Shown here piece after piece: positions 9,817 through 18,361 of a stretch of DNA of 64,000 bases (its first letter is position 1; every line of letters starts with the position of its first letter). The stretch spans positions 682,001 through 746,000 of the forward strand of contig NZ_CP082780.1 of NCBI RefSeq assembly GCF_019915265.1, in the 5' to 3' direction. The position numbers were made by a program, and so were the translations under genes. Source of the DNA: Bacillus aquiflavi. Its GTDB lineage: Bacteria > Bacillota > Bacilli > Bacillales > Cytobacillaceae. The notes beneath the pieces are model-generated. The model worked only from the letters and a program-made list of their open reading frames with translations, was not told the origin of the DNA and searched no databases.

Positions 9817-9865
9817 AAGAAGAGCCGATCAACTAGTTAGTGCAACTAGTTGATCGGCTCTTCTT
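9817..9865. terminator. Long perfect hairpin, 22-bp stem
   Basis: The arms AAGAAGAGCCGATCAACTAG(TT) and their exact complement surround a five-base loop (AGTGC). It lies downstream of the minus-strand yhfH and has AAAAG on its left, so it could end that transcript. A 22-bp uninterrupted stem is longer than the other terminators here. Confidence 0.5.
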
Positions 9866-9952
9866 TGCTTGGGAGGAAAGAAAGTTTAGTCGATGAATGA
9901 GAGGGTTTTCGACTAAAAACAACTATAAGTAGATTCATATATACATAATTAA

Positions 9953-10088
9953 CTATTCTTCGATAACACCTAAGCATTTGTCACATTTGTTTCCATAACA
10001 TTCGTGCTGTTCTTCAATATCTTCACCACAGTTAACACATTTTTTTGGCAGTAAATTTTTAAAAAATTCAAGGGAGCTTTGTATCATG
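9953..10088 (-). pseudogene. yhfH: YhfH-type zinc-ribbon mini-protein, frameshifted at codon 3-4
   Basis: A small minus-strand gene missed by length filters. After a good GGAGGT and the ATG, the reading goes out of frame at a run of four A residues; removing one A gives a 44-residue protein, MIQSSLEFFKNLLPKKC..., with CVNC, HEC, and CDKC motifs. This pattern of paired cysteines and the LEFFKNL start are those of Bacillus YhfH, and yhfH lies before yhfI in B. subtilis as it does here, on the opposite strand. As printed, the ATG frame ends after six codons. It may be a real inactivation or a one-base sequence error. Confidence 0.65.
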
Positions 10089-10245
10089 GTGTGAACCTCC
10101 ACATTTTTTATGTTAATCACATTGTATTATAACAGATTAAATAAGTCAATAACTGTTTTAATACAAAATGTAAAAAATGAAATAAACAGTGTAATCGAGT
10201 ATAGTAAAAACAGAAGACTAGTAAATAGATGAAAGGTGACCGAAG

Positions 10246-10980
10246 ATGAAATTTACTGTAATTGGCTGCTGGGGCGGCTATCCGAAGGCAAATGAGGCAA
10301 GCGCAGGTTATTTGTTAGAGCATGACGGTTTTCATTTATTGATCGATTGTGGCAGTGCTGTTTTATCAAAGTTGCAAAGTATACTGCCGCCAGAAAACCT
10401 TGATTGTGTCATCATCTCACATTATCATCCAGATCATGTTGCTGATATCGGTGTATTACAGCATGCTAGGTTGATTCAGCGGCTGTTGGGAAAAGATTCC
10501 CCCATTCTTCCTATTTATGGGCATGGACAAGATGAACAGGAATTTGCAAAGTTAACATATAAGGATATTACTGTTGGGATCGAATATGATCCAGATGAAA
10601 CACTTGCTATTGGTCCCTTTTCAATTACTTTTTTACAAACTAAACATCCTGTTGATTGCTATGGAATGAGAATAGAAGCAGGTGAAAAGTCAATTATTTA
10701 CACTGCCGACACGGCATATAACGAGGAATTTGTTCATTTTAGTAAAAATGCAGATCTCCTTGTTTGTGAATGTAATTTTTATGGAAATCAAAATGGCCAA
10801 GAAGCGGGGCATATGACAAGTATTGAGGCAGGGAGGCTTGCGGAAAAAGAAAATGTTACGAAATTATTGTTAACACATTTGCCGCATTACGGGAACTTAA
10901 ATCATCTTGTGACTGAAGCTGGACAAGCTTTTAAAGGAACAATTTTATTAGCAAAAAGCAAATTATCAATTCATTTTTAA
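10246..10980 (+). CDS. yhfI: Metallo-beta-lactamase-fold hydrolase YhfI
   Basis: This 244-residue hydrolase has the metal-binding motif HYHPDH (residues about 63-68) plus the later ligands in KHPVDCYGM, YTADTAYN and LLLTHLPHY, the arrangement of the RNase Z/ElaC-like branch of the metallo-beta-lactamase fold. The physiological substrate is not known. It is followed after 16 bases by lipoate ligase, so the two are probably cotranscribed, the same order as B. subtilis yhfI-lplJ. Start ATG behind GAAAGGTGACCGAAG. Confidence 0.82.
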   Translation: MKFTVIGCWGGYPKANEASAGYLLEHDGFHLLIDCGSAVLSKLQSILPPENLDCVIISHYHPDHVADIGVLQHARLIQRLLGKDSPILPIYGHGQDEQEFAKLTYKDITVGIEYDPDETLAIGPFSITFLQTKHPVDCYGMRIEAGEKSIIYTADTAYNEEFVHFSKNADLLVCECNFYGNQNGQEAGHMTSIEAGRLAEKENVTKLLLTHLPHYGNLNHLVTEAGQAFKGTILLAKSKLSIHF

Positions 10981-10996
10981 TAAAGGAGTGTCTATG

Positions 10997-11986
10997 ATGT
11001 TGTTCATTGATAATAAAGGAATAACTGATCCGCGAATTAATTTGGCAATTGAGGAATATGCGTTAAAAAACTTAGATATAAATGAAACATATTTGCTGTT
11101 TTACATTAATGAGCCATCAATTATCATTGGAAAGAACCAAAATACAATTGAAGAAATAAATACAGACTATTTTGAAAAAAATCAAATTCATGTTGTTCGG
11201 CGTTTGTCTGGAGGAGGCGCTGTGTATCACGATTTAGGAAATTTAAATTTTAGTTTTATTACGAAGGATGATGGAGATAGCTTTCATAACTTTCGTAAGT
11301 TTACTGAACCGGTTATAAAAGCACTACAGAAGTTAGGTATTCAAGCAGAATTGAGCGGCCGCAATGATATTATTGCAGGGGGACGAAAAATTTCTGGCAA
11401 TGCTCAATTTTCAACAAAGGGAAGAATGTTTAGTCATGGTACACTTTTATTCGATTCCGAAATCGATCATGTCGTATCTGCATTAAAGGTGAAGAAAGAT
11501 AAAATTGAATCAAAAGGCATTAAATCAATTAGAAGCCGTGTTACAAATATTTCAGAACTTTTATCAGAAAAAATGACAATTGAACAGTTTCGTACTTTAC
11601 TATTAACCTATATTTTTAATGAAACAGAACAGATTCCCACATATAATTTAACTGAAGGAGATTGGAAAAATATTGATCAAATTTCTAAAGAACGTTACCA
11701 AAATTGGGAGTGGAATTACGGAAAATCACCAAAATTCAATGTGCAGCATTCCTATCGTTTTCCTGTTGGCCAGATTGATATAAGAATGGAAATAGTTAAA
11801 GGAATAATAGAACGATGTAAAATCTATGGCGACTTTTTTGGCGTTGGGGATGTAGAAGAATTTGAGAAGAAGCTTAACGGGATCCGCTATGATAAAGAAG
11901 AAATTAAAAAAGCGTTAACCGCTGTAGATGTTAAATATTTTTTTGGAAATGTAACGAAAGAAGAAGTAATCAATTTAATTTACTAA
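10997..11986 (+). CDS. lplJ: Lipoate-protein ligase LplJ
   Basis: LplJ activates free lipoate to lipoyl-AMP and attaches it to lipoyl domains or GcvH. The 329-residue protein has the ligase core with RRLSGGGAVYHDLGNLNFSF (lipoyl-adenylate binding), SGRNDI, GRKISGNAQ and HGTLLFD motifs, and the full C-terminal lipoate ligase domain. Two ATGs in tandem follow AAAGGAG; the second (MLFIDNKG) agrees with the B. subtilis start and has the better spacing. A strong terminator ends the unit. Confidence 0.93.
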   Translation: MLFIDNKGITDPRINLAIEEYALKNLDINETYLLFYINEPSIIIGKNQNTIEEINTDYFEKNQIHVVRRLSGGGAVYHDLGNLNFSFITKDDGDSFHNFRKFTEPVIKALQKLGIQAELSGRNDIIAGGRKISGNAQFSTKGRMFSHGTLLFDSEIDHVVSALKVKKDKIESKGIKSIRSRVTNISELLSEKMTIEQFRTLLLTYIFNETEQIPTYNLTEGDWKNIDQISKERYQNWEWNYGKSPKFNVQHSYRFPVGQIDIRMEIVKGIIERCKIYGDFFGVGDVEEFEKKLNGIRYDKEEIKKALTAVDVKYFFGNVTKEEVINLIY

Positions 11987-12003
11987 ATAATTGTTTGAGC
12001 TAT

Positions 12004-12047
12004 AGACTCATTCGTGTGAAAGATGATTTCACACGAATGAGTCTTTT
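12004..12047 (+). terminator. Terminator after lplJ
   Basis: A perfect 18-bp stem (AGACTCATTCGTGTGAAA and its complement) with a five-base loop and a short T-run. Confidence 0.8.
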
Positions 12048-12236
12048 AAATGGTTCCTTATGATGTATCTAGAAGGAGTTTTTATGATATTTATCCTGAC
12101 ATCCTGCTGTTAATAAAAATTGAAATATTACATAAAGCACTTGTTTTATTCATTTTTTAAGAAAAAAAACACATAAAAGCTTGATTGATAAAATTTCTTT
12201 CAATATAATATATTTAGAAAACTTCTGCAATAAAAA

Positions 12237-12254
12237 TGAATGGCTACTCATTCA
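12237..12254. promoter_or_regulatory. FadR-type operator in front of lcfB
   Basis: TGAATGGCTACTCATTCA matches the known B. subtilis FadR operator (TGAATGAMTANTCATTCA) at 16 or 17 of 18 positions and is a clear dyad. It is 28 bases upstream of the lcfB start, where repression relieved by long-chain acyl-CoA is expected. Confidence 0.75.
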
Positions 12255-12282
12255 TTTGTTAAGCAAAGGGGGATGGAGGACG

Positions 12283-13863
12283 ATGAACTTATCATCGCAG
12301 CTGTATGAAACAGCTAAAAGGGTGCCAAATAAGCCTGCATATTATTTTATGGATCAGTCAAGCAGTTATGCTGAATTAGATGGGGCAGTCACAAAATTTG
12401 CTTCTGGTCTAGCAAAGCTAGGCATAAAAAAAGGAGATCATGTTGCATTACTGTTAGGCAATTCACCTTATTTCGTGATTGGAATGTATGGGGCATTACG
12501 TTTAGGAGCTACTGTTATTCCGATTAATCCTATTTATACTAGTGATGAAATTAGTTATATGTTGAATAATGGTGATGTAAAGACCGTTATTACGCTAGAT
12601 TTGCTCGTTCCTTTATTTGAAAAAGCACATCATAGTCTACATAAAGTAGAAAACTATATTGTTTGTGAAACTAAAAAGGATGAACAAGCAAACGTTAATG
12701 TGAAGGAGTTTTCTATTTTTCCAAAATTGAAATCGTTTGCAAATGTGTTGTCATTAGGGGAACTAACTTTTAGAGGACCTGACCTGGATGAAGACGATGT
12801 TGCGGTTATTTTATATACATCTGGAACGACAGGAAAACCTAAAGGTGCAATGCTTACCCATAAAAATTTATACAGTAATGCAAAGGATATCAGTGATTAT
12901 TTACAATTTAATCAAAACGATCGTGTCATTACAACATTGCCCATGTTCCATGTTTTTAGCCTTACAGTTGTTTTGAATGCTCCACTCATCAATGGAGGAA
13001 CGATTCTAATCGTCCCTAAGTTTAGTCCAGCAGAAATATTCAGACTTGCCAAAAAATATGAACCAACTGTTTTTGCTGGTGTTCCTACAATGTTTAATTA
13101 TCTTTATCAACATGAGGATGGGCGAGCTGAAGATTTAAAATCACTTCGCTTATGCATTTCTGGAGGAGCATCTTTACCTGTTGCACTTCTTAAAAATTTT
13201 GAAGAAAATTTTAATGTCACTATTTCGGAAGGCTATGGATTATCTGAGGCTTCACCAGTAACGTGTTTTAATCCGTTAGATCGGCCGCGTAAACCGGGTT
13301 CAATCGGTACATCGATCCTTCATGTAGAAAACAAAGTAGTGAATGAATTAGGCGAAGAAGTAGCACCAGGCGAAGTAGGTGAGTTGATCGTCCGTGGACC
13401 TAACGTAATGAAAGGGTACTATAAAATGCCAGAGGAAACAGCTGCAACAATTCGAAACGGCTGGCTTTATACAGGTGATATGGCAAGAATGGATGAAGAT
13501 GGATACTTTTACATCGTTGATCGAAAAAAAGATATGGTGATAGTTGGAGGCTATAATGTATATCCGCGTGAAGTAGAGGAAGTGCTTTATAACCATCCTG
13601 ACGTTGTTGAAGTGGCTGTTCTTGGTGTTCCTGATCCAAATCTTGGCGAAGTAGTACGAGCATTCGTTGTGAGTAAAAATCCTCATCTAACAGAAAAACA
13701 GCTAATAGAATATTGTTCTAACTTTTTAGCAAAATACAAACTTCCTAAATCAATTGAATTTATTAAGGAACTTCCAAAAAATACAACTGGTAAAATATTG
13801 CGAAGATCACTTCGCGAAAAAGTTTTACAGAAAAATAGTGAAACCCCACATTTATGTGGATAA
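12283..13863 (+). CDS. lcfB: Long-chain fatty acid-CoA ligase LcfB/YhfL
   Basis: This 526-residue adenylating enzyme activates fatty acids for beta-oxidation. It shows the P-loop-like motif [16 protein letters not shown], the adenine motif GYGLSEASP, and the C-terminal hinge region [22 protein letters not shown], with the catalytic Lys in [10 protein letters not shown]. Upstream in-frame codons exist but the start is set by GGGGGATGGAGGACG and by family length. The FadR box in front of it, and its place after lplJ, agree with B. subtilis yhfL/lcfB. A small hairpin (CCCCACATTTATGTGG) overlaps the last codons. Confidence 0.92.
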   Translation: MNLSSQLYETAKRVPNKPAYYFMDQSSSYAELDGAVTKFASGLAKLGIKKGDHVALLLGNSPYFVIGMYGALRLGATVIPINPIYTSDEISYMLNNGDVKTVITLDLLVPLFEKAHHSLHKVENYIVCETKKDEQANVNVKEFSIFPKLKSFANVLSLGELTFRGPDLDEDDVAVILYTSGTTGKPKGAMLTHKNLYSNAKDISDYLQFNQNDRVITTLPMFHVFSLTVVLNAPLINGGTILIVPKFSPAEIFRLAKKYEPTVFAGVPTMFNYLYQHEDGRAEDLKSLRLCISGGASLPVALLKNFEENFNVTISEGYGLSEASPVTCFNPLDRPRKPGSIGTSILHVENKVVNELGEEVAPGEVGELIVRGPNVMKGYYKMPEETAATIRNGWLYTGDMARMDEDGYFYIVDRKKDMVIVGGYNVYPREVEEVLYNHPDVVEVAVLGVPDPNLGEVVRAFVVSKNPHLTEKQLIEYCSNFLAKYKLPKSIEFIKELPKNTTGKILRRSLREKVLQKNSETPHLCG

Positions 13864-13880
13864 AAAAAATAATATTGTTA

Positions 13881-14010
13881 TTAATCCTGTTTCATGAAAG
13901 ACTTTTATGCGCAAATTTTCTACTTTGCAATATAGTATGTTTACACCCCTTCATACTAAATGCACAGTGGAAATGAGTCGTAAAAGTTTAAATGTTACAG
14001 GATTATTTTT
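13881..14010. repeat. Large imperfect inverted repeat after lcfB
   Basis: TTAATCCTGTTTCATGAAAG at the left and, read from the other strand at the right, TAATCCTGTAACATTTAAAC, continue for about 29 bases at roughly 85% identity. They enclose a second small hairpin (TAGTATG / CATACTA, 13933-13958). No coding frame is seen. It could be a folded 3' end or a decayed small mobile element. Confidence 0.4.
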
Positions 14011-14086
14011 TTGAAAATTTGAAAGGGTTTACATAAAAAATAAAGAATGTAATAGTAAAGAAAATAAAAAAAGAGGGGGATCACTT

Positions 14087-14863
14087 ATGAGTCTAGTTAC
14101 TTGTAAAATAAAAAATTATGTTGCGCTAGTAACGATTAATCGTGCTGATTCTTTAAATGCGTTTAACTATGAGACTTTAACCACTTTACAAGAAACAGTT
14201 GCAGAATTGCGAACAAATAGAGAGGTTCGGACTATTATTTTTACTGGCGCTGGTGAAAAAGCGTTTAGTGTAGGTGCTGATCTCAAGGAACGAAAAGGTT
14301 TATCTGAAGAAGAAGTGAAACGGAATGTTTACAAAATAGGTGATGTTTTTAACGACATTGATACATTACCTCAACCAACGATTGCTGCTTTGAACGGCTA
14401 TGCATTTGGCGGAGGTATGGAATTGGCTCTTGCTTGTGATTTTCGAATTAGTATTGATAAGACGTTAATGGGGTTAACAGAAACGAGTTTGGCTATTATT
14501 CCAGGTGCAGGTGGAACACAGCGTTTGCCCCGGCTTATTGGTGAGACAAAGGCGCTTGAGTTAATTTTAACCGCAAAGCGGTTAACAGCTCAAGAAGCCT
14601 ATCAATATGGGTTAGTTAACAAAGTTGTTGAAAAAGAGAGGTTAATCGAGGCTTGTTTTGAATTTGCTGAAGCAATGCTTGCAAACGGTCCGATCGCTTT
14701 ACAACAAGCAAAATTTGCGATAAAACAAGGAATGAATACTGATTTACAGACAGGTTTGCAAATTGAAAGGAAAGCGTATGAAATAACAATTCCGACAGAA
14801 GATCGCCTTGAGGCGCTTCAAGCTTTTAATGAAAAACGAAAGCCGAAATATAAAGGGAGATGA
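14087..14863 (+). CDS. Enoyl-CoA hydratase/isomerase family protein
   Basis: This 258-residue crotonase-fold protein should hydrate trans-2-enoyl-CoA in fatty-acid breakdown. The oxyanion-hole segments are present (AFSVGADLKE and ALNGYAFGGGMELALACDFRI), and both catalytic Glu positions of true hydratases seem kept (ETSLAIIPGAGGTQRLPR). The start is ATG behind AAAGAGGGGGATCACTT. It lies downstream of the acyl-CoA ligase gene in the same direction but with its own promoter region; no FadR box was found in front of it. The substrate chain length cannot be told from sequence. Confidence 0.85.
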   Translation: MSLVTCKIKNYVALVTINRADSLNAFNYETLTTLQETVAELRTNREVRTIIFTGAGEKAFSVGADLKERKGLSEEEVKRNVYKIGDVFNDIDTLPQPTIAALNGYAFGGGMELALACDFRISIDKTLMGLTETSLAIIPGAGGTQRLPRLIGETKALELILTAKRLTAQEAYQYGLVNKVVEKERLIEACFEFAEAMLANGPIALQQAKFAIKQGMNTDLQTGLQIERKAYEITIPTEDRLEALQAFNEKRKPKYKGR

Positions 14864-14903
14864 TCATCGAGTAGATAAAGTCAATAATTGACGCAACTGC
14901 CCT

Positions 14904-14996
14904 CAGACTGATCGAAAACGATTTATAAGGCAAGAAGTAATGAGAACCTCGTTCATGGGCTTAAAACGCAGAATACGAGCGTTTGTCAATAGTCTA
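14904..14996. repeat. Dispersed intergenic repeat, copy B
   Basis: The left end CAGACTGATCGAAAACG and the right end, on the other strand, AGACTATTGACAAACGCTCG, are inverted copies of each other and match the ends of the copy at 1841. GCCCTCAGACT at its left edge is also found, inverted, at the edge of the copy at 54601. Confidence 0.5.
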
Positions 14997-15060
14997 AAGA
15001 GCTGCGATTGATAAGAGGGCACTGTTTTTTATATCATAACGGTTTCCAAGATAAATAGAG

Positions 15061-15100
15061 GGCACTTTCTGTTCAAAATAGAACAGAAAGTGCCTTCTTT
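15061..15100. terminator. Terminator between the hydratase and the transposase debris
   Basis: A perfect 14-bp stem (GGCACTTTCTGTTC / GAACAGAAAGTGCC) with a six-base loop, followed by TTCTTTCTTT. Confidence 0.7.
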
Positions 15101-15104
15101 CTTT

Positions 15105-15610
15105 ACCTATTTCTTACTCTCTTCGTTCATGAGCTTCAATATTTGCTTGAGATTCACGGCAAATATCGTTGTGGCTCCTTGAAATCCCCATGCCAAATAG
15201 ACCCGCTGACGATGCTGTATCGTACCCGTGTCATTTTTTTTTAACTCACTATTTTTTGCTTCCTCTTGTAAGAATTTTTTTGGTGACTTTAGATTGTACC
15301 GTGCTTTTGTATGTGTGGCATCCACAATAATGATGTTACTTTTTATGATGCTCTTTTCCAGTGTGATTTCAACAGTTTTCCCAATTAACATATCTAATAG
15401 TCCGACATCTTTTAGACGCAGTCGATGAAACTTTGTCAGGAAACTTGGATCGATAACGTCATATCTAAGAAGGATTTAAAGGACATATCGTATTTAGAAC
15501 GCTTTACTAAATCAACGTCTGAGTCATCATGAATCGCCTTCAATAATAAATACTTAAACATCTGGAAAGAAGGAATTGAATTCGACCATTATCCAATTTT
15601 CGTTTTTAGC
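15105..15610 (-). pseudogene. IS1182-type transposase remnant, internally deleted
   Basis: Three pieces of one transposase are visible on the minus strand. The N-terminal piece (MFKYLLLKAIHDDSDVDLVKRS) runs into a frameshift, continues in another frame as DVIDPSFLTKFHRLRLKDVGLL, then MLIGKTVEITLEKSI and IIVDATHTKARYNLKSP. The reading then jumps directly to the C-terminal end, EAKNSELK and FAVNLKQILKLMNEE, so roughly the middle 250 residues are missing. The motifs are those I know from Bacillus IS1182-family DDE transposases. It cannot be active. No clean terminal inverted repeats or target duplication were found. Confidence 0.7.
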
Positions 15611-15829
15611 TCTTCTCATATAAACGAAAAAATCGCCAAGTTCGTTCATTTAACGAAGCCTGTTATCTTTTGGCACGAATAGTCAATAAATTACCATATA
15701 TGGACTTGATTGAGCGTTTTTTAGGTTTAAATCACGGAGAGCACCATCTGCATTTACATTTACTTTATTTTAGTAGACAGGAAAAAGGCCATTTTTTAGA
15801 GGATAGAAATATTTTTAATGACACTAGTT
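15610..15829 (+). other. Unrecognised open stretch, possible gene remnant
   Basis: A frame of about 70 codons without an ATG or ribosome binding site runs from FSYKRKNRQVRSFNEACYLL through YMDLIERFLGL to a stop, including a His-rich stretch (HGEHHLHLHLL). I do not recognise it. Position beside transposase debris suggests a decayed host gene or more element sequence; it may be chance. Confidence 0.2.
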
Positions 15830-15837
15830 GATTGGAG

Positions 15838-15960
15838 TAGAAGGTGGCGACTCCTGCGGGAAAGCGAGACAGACGAGACCCGAGACCCGCAAGAAGAGAA
15901 GGAGGAGGCTCATCGCCCGTCCGCGGAAAGCGTCGCCTGAAACGGAAATTAACGGGTTTC
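15838..15960. repeat. GC-rich Bacillaceae intergenic repeat
   Basis: GACTCCTGCGGGAAAGCGAG, then GAGACCC...GCAAGAAG...GAGGAGGCTCATCGCCCG and CGCGGAAAGCG, followed by CGGAAATTAACGG. This is the pattern of a widespread 100-130 bp GC-rich repeat that I know from intergenic regions of Bacillus, Geobacillus and relatives. It is far richer in G+C than its surroundings. The open frames that cross it are not genes. The following 280 bases up to the ABC transporter hold only AT-rich sequence. Confidence 0.6.
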
Positions 15961-16239
15961 AAAAGGCGAGTAGATGAACGACAAGTCGCTCACCTTCTCG
16001 CTATGAAATCCCTCCTTTTGAGGACTTTTTCAGTGCCCTCGATTGTTAGCAAGCTTTTTTTTTGTTACATATCATATACATAATGATAATTTGCTGATTA
16101 AAATTTAAATAATAACGGATATTTTTTGGAATTTATAAAAAGGTCTTGAAATTTAACATCATTCGACATTATAATTTAATGAATAAAAGCAAAAAAGCGT
16201 CAAAGTAATAAAGGTGATTTTATAGAAGGGAGAATGATC

Positions 16240-17250
16240 ATGAAGCGGGGGAAAAAAATGTTTGCAGCCATCGGATTAATAAGTGCTTTATTATTAAGTG
16301 GCTGTGGTGGTGGCAGTGAAAGTTCAAACGGGAAAAGTAGTGACGCTGAGAAAAAAGATGGAGAAAAGACATATAAAATTGGTGTATCACAATTTGTTCA
16401 GCATCCTTCTTTAGATGCAGCATTTGAAGGTTTCAAAAAAGCCCTTGAAGACGAAGGATTAAATATCGAATATGATGTACAAATGGCTCAAGGAGATCAA
16501 AATAATACACAGTCGATAGCAAACAACTTTGTTGGTGATGGAGTTGATTTAATATTTGCAAATGCAACTCCTAATGCGTATGGAGCATTAAATGCAACGA
16601 AAGATATTCCAATTGTCTTTACATCAGTAACAGATCCAGTCGGCGCAAATTTAGTAGAATCTATAGAGAAACCAGGTGGCAATATTACTGGTACGATTGA
16701 CTCTCATCCTGATTCAATTTCAAATATTGTTAAATTTATGAATGATTATTTCGATGGGAAAAAAGTAGGAGTTATTTATAATACTGGTGAGCAGAATTCC
16801 GTTGCCCAAATTGAACTCGTTAAAGAATCTTTAAAAGGAACGGACTTGAAATTAGTTGAAGCCACTGTATCAACTTCTGCTGAAGTCAAGCAAGCCGCTG
16901 AATCGTTAATTGGAAAGGCTGATATGATTTATATTTTTACAGACAATACTGTAGTATCTGCTCTAGAGTCAGTTATTCAAGTTGCTGAAGATAATAAACT
17001 GCCACTGTTTGTTGGAGAGTTAGATTCTGTAAAAAGAGGCGGTCTTGCAGCATATGGATTTGAATATGGTGATATCGGTTATGAAGCAGGTTTAATGGCA
17101 GCGGAAATTTTAAAAGGGGAAAAGCAACCTTCAGAATTATCAGTAAAATTTCCACCGAAGTTAAAGCTCTTAATTAATAAAAAAGCTGCTGCTGCAATAG
17201 ATTTAGAAATAAATGAAGAATGGAACGAGATTGCTGAATTTGTTGAGTAA
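16240..17250 (+). CDS. ABC transporter substrate-binding lipoprotein (TrpX-like, ABC_sub_bind)
   Basis: The 336-residue lipoprotein has a signal peptide with lipobox LLLSGC (Cys at residue 23), a Gly/Ser-rich linker, then the ABC_sub_bind fold (YKIGVSQFVQHPSLDAA at the start, VTDPVGANLVES, and PLFVGELDSVKRGGLAAYG). Such proteins bind aromatic or branched amino acids in TrpXYZ-type importers. A second ATG six bases upstream is too close to AGAAGGGAGA, so the later ATG is chosen. It is the first gene of a three-gene importer; the ligand is inferred from family only, and no T-box was seen in front. Confidence 0.82.
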   Translation: MKRGKKMFAAIGLISALLLSGCGGGSESSNGKSSDAEKKDGEKTYKIGVSQFVQHPSLDAAFEGFKKALEDEGLNIEYDVQMAQGDQNNTQSIANNFVGDGVDLIFANATPNAYGALNATKDIPIVFTSVTDPVGANLVESIEKPGGNITGTIDSHPDSISNIVKFMNDYFDGKKVGVIYNTGEQNSVAQIELVKESLKGTDLKLVEATVSTSAEVKQAAESLIGKADMIYIFTDNTVVSALESVIQVAEDNKLPLFVGELDSVKRGGLAAYGFEYGDIGYEAGLMAAEILKGEKQPSELSVKFPPKLKLLINKKAAAAIDLEINEEWNEIAEFVE

Positions 17251-17335
17251 ATATAATTATTTTTTAAATGATAGTGCGGCAATGAAGGTAGCGACGGATG
17301 TTTCAAACACGCATTAATAGAAAGGGAGAAATAAT

Positions 17336-18361
17336 ATGCTTACGGCCATATTTGGATCTGTTGAAGCAGGTGTCATATATGCAATTATGGCATTAGGAGT
17401 CTATCTTTCGTTTCGAATTTTAGATTTTCCCGATTTAACTGTTGACGGCAGCTTTGTAACTGGTGGGGCAGTGGCTGCTACGCTAATTGTCTCTGGAGTT
17501 CATCCTTTTTTAGCGACAATCATGGCTTTATTCGCAGGTTTTATCGCAGGCTGCATCACAGGTCTTTTGCATACAAAAGGAAAGATCAATCCATTATTAT
17601 CAGGAATTTTAATGATGATTGCTCTTTTTTCGATTAATTTACGAATTATGGGGAAATCGAATGTTCCACTTTTGCAAGAGGAAACACTTTTAACGAAAAT
17701 AACGGCTATATGGAAACAATTTGGAATTGATGATGCGATTCAATCGGGCTTAAATGCAATCGGTTTAAGTAGCTTTACTCCAAAAACGTGGGGGATTTTA
17801 GTAGCCATGTTTTTATTAACGATTATAATTAAAATATTCATCGATTTATTTTTAAAGACGGATGTTGGTCTAGCAGTTAGAGCAGTCGGTGACAATGAGA
17901 TGATGATTCGCAGCTTTTCCGCAGATACAGATCTTTTAAAAATTCTTGGCCTTGGTTTATCAAATGGACTTGTTGCTTTTTCAGGAGCATTAATTGCTCA
18001 ATACAATGGGTTTAGTGATGTTGGAGCAGGAATTGGAATGATTATTATCGGATTAGCTTCTGTTATTATTGGCGAGGCGATCTTTGGAGCAAAAACTATT
18101 GTTCGGGCAACGTTTGCTGTGATCGGTGGAGCGATTTTATATCGAATTATCGTCACTTTAGCATTGCGGGTAAAGTTTCTTGAAACTGGAGATATGAAAT
18201 TAATAACAGCGTTAATTGTTATTGCCGCTCTTATAGTGCCAAAGCTGGTTGCACAGCAAAAAGAAAAGAAACGCAAGAAAAAGCGATTAGTTGAAGTAGC
18301 TGAAAAAATTTCAATTGAGAATCGTGGTGAAACAATTGCTCCAGTTAAAACAGATTTATAA
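17336..18361 (+). CDS. ABC transporter permease (TrpY-like)
   Basis: This 341-residue integral membrane protein has about eight to nine hydrophobic segments and the BPD_transp_2 pattern seen in branched-chain and TrpY permeases (FRILDFPDLTVDGSF near residue 30; VGLAVRAVGDNEMMIRSF as the cytoplasmic coupling loop near residue 180). The C-terminus is a charged Lys/Arg-rich tail. It is 85 bases behind the lipoprotein gene and its end overlaps the ATPase gene, so the three form one importer. Start ATG behind AGAAAGGGAGAAATA. Confidence 0.82.
   Translation: MLTAIFGSVEAGVIYAIMALGVYLSFRILDFPDLTVDGSFVTGGAVAATLIVSGVHPFLATIMALFAGFIAGCITGLLHTKGKINPLLSGILMMIALFSINLRIMGKSNVPLLQEETLLTKITAIWKQFGIDDAIQSGLNAIGLSSFTPKTWGILVAMFLLTIIIKIFIDLFLKTDVGLAVRAVGDNEMMIRSFSADTDLLKILGLGLSNGLVAFSGALIAQYNGFSDVGAGIGMIIIGLASVIIGEAIFGAKTIVRATFAVIGGAILYRIIVTLALRVKFLETGDMKLITALIVIAALIVPKLVAQQKEKKRKKKRLVEVAEKISIENRGETIAPVKTDL

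Noticed and set aside
15844-16083. 79-codon Arg-rich open frame
   Set aside because: It is the GC-rich intergenic repeat read as protein; no start signal and no family resemblance.
15961-16239. T-box or other riboswitch in front of the TrpXYZ-like importer
   Set aside because: No T-box sequence, specifier stem or antiterminator could be found.
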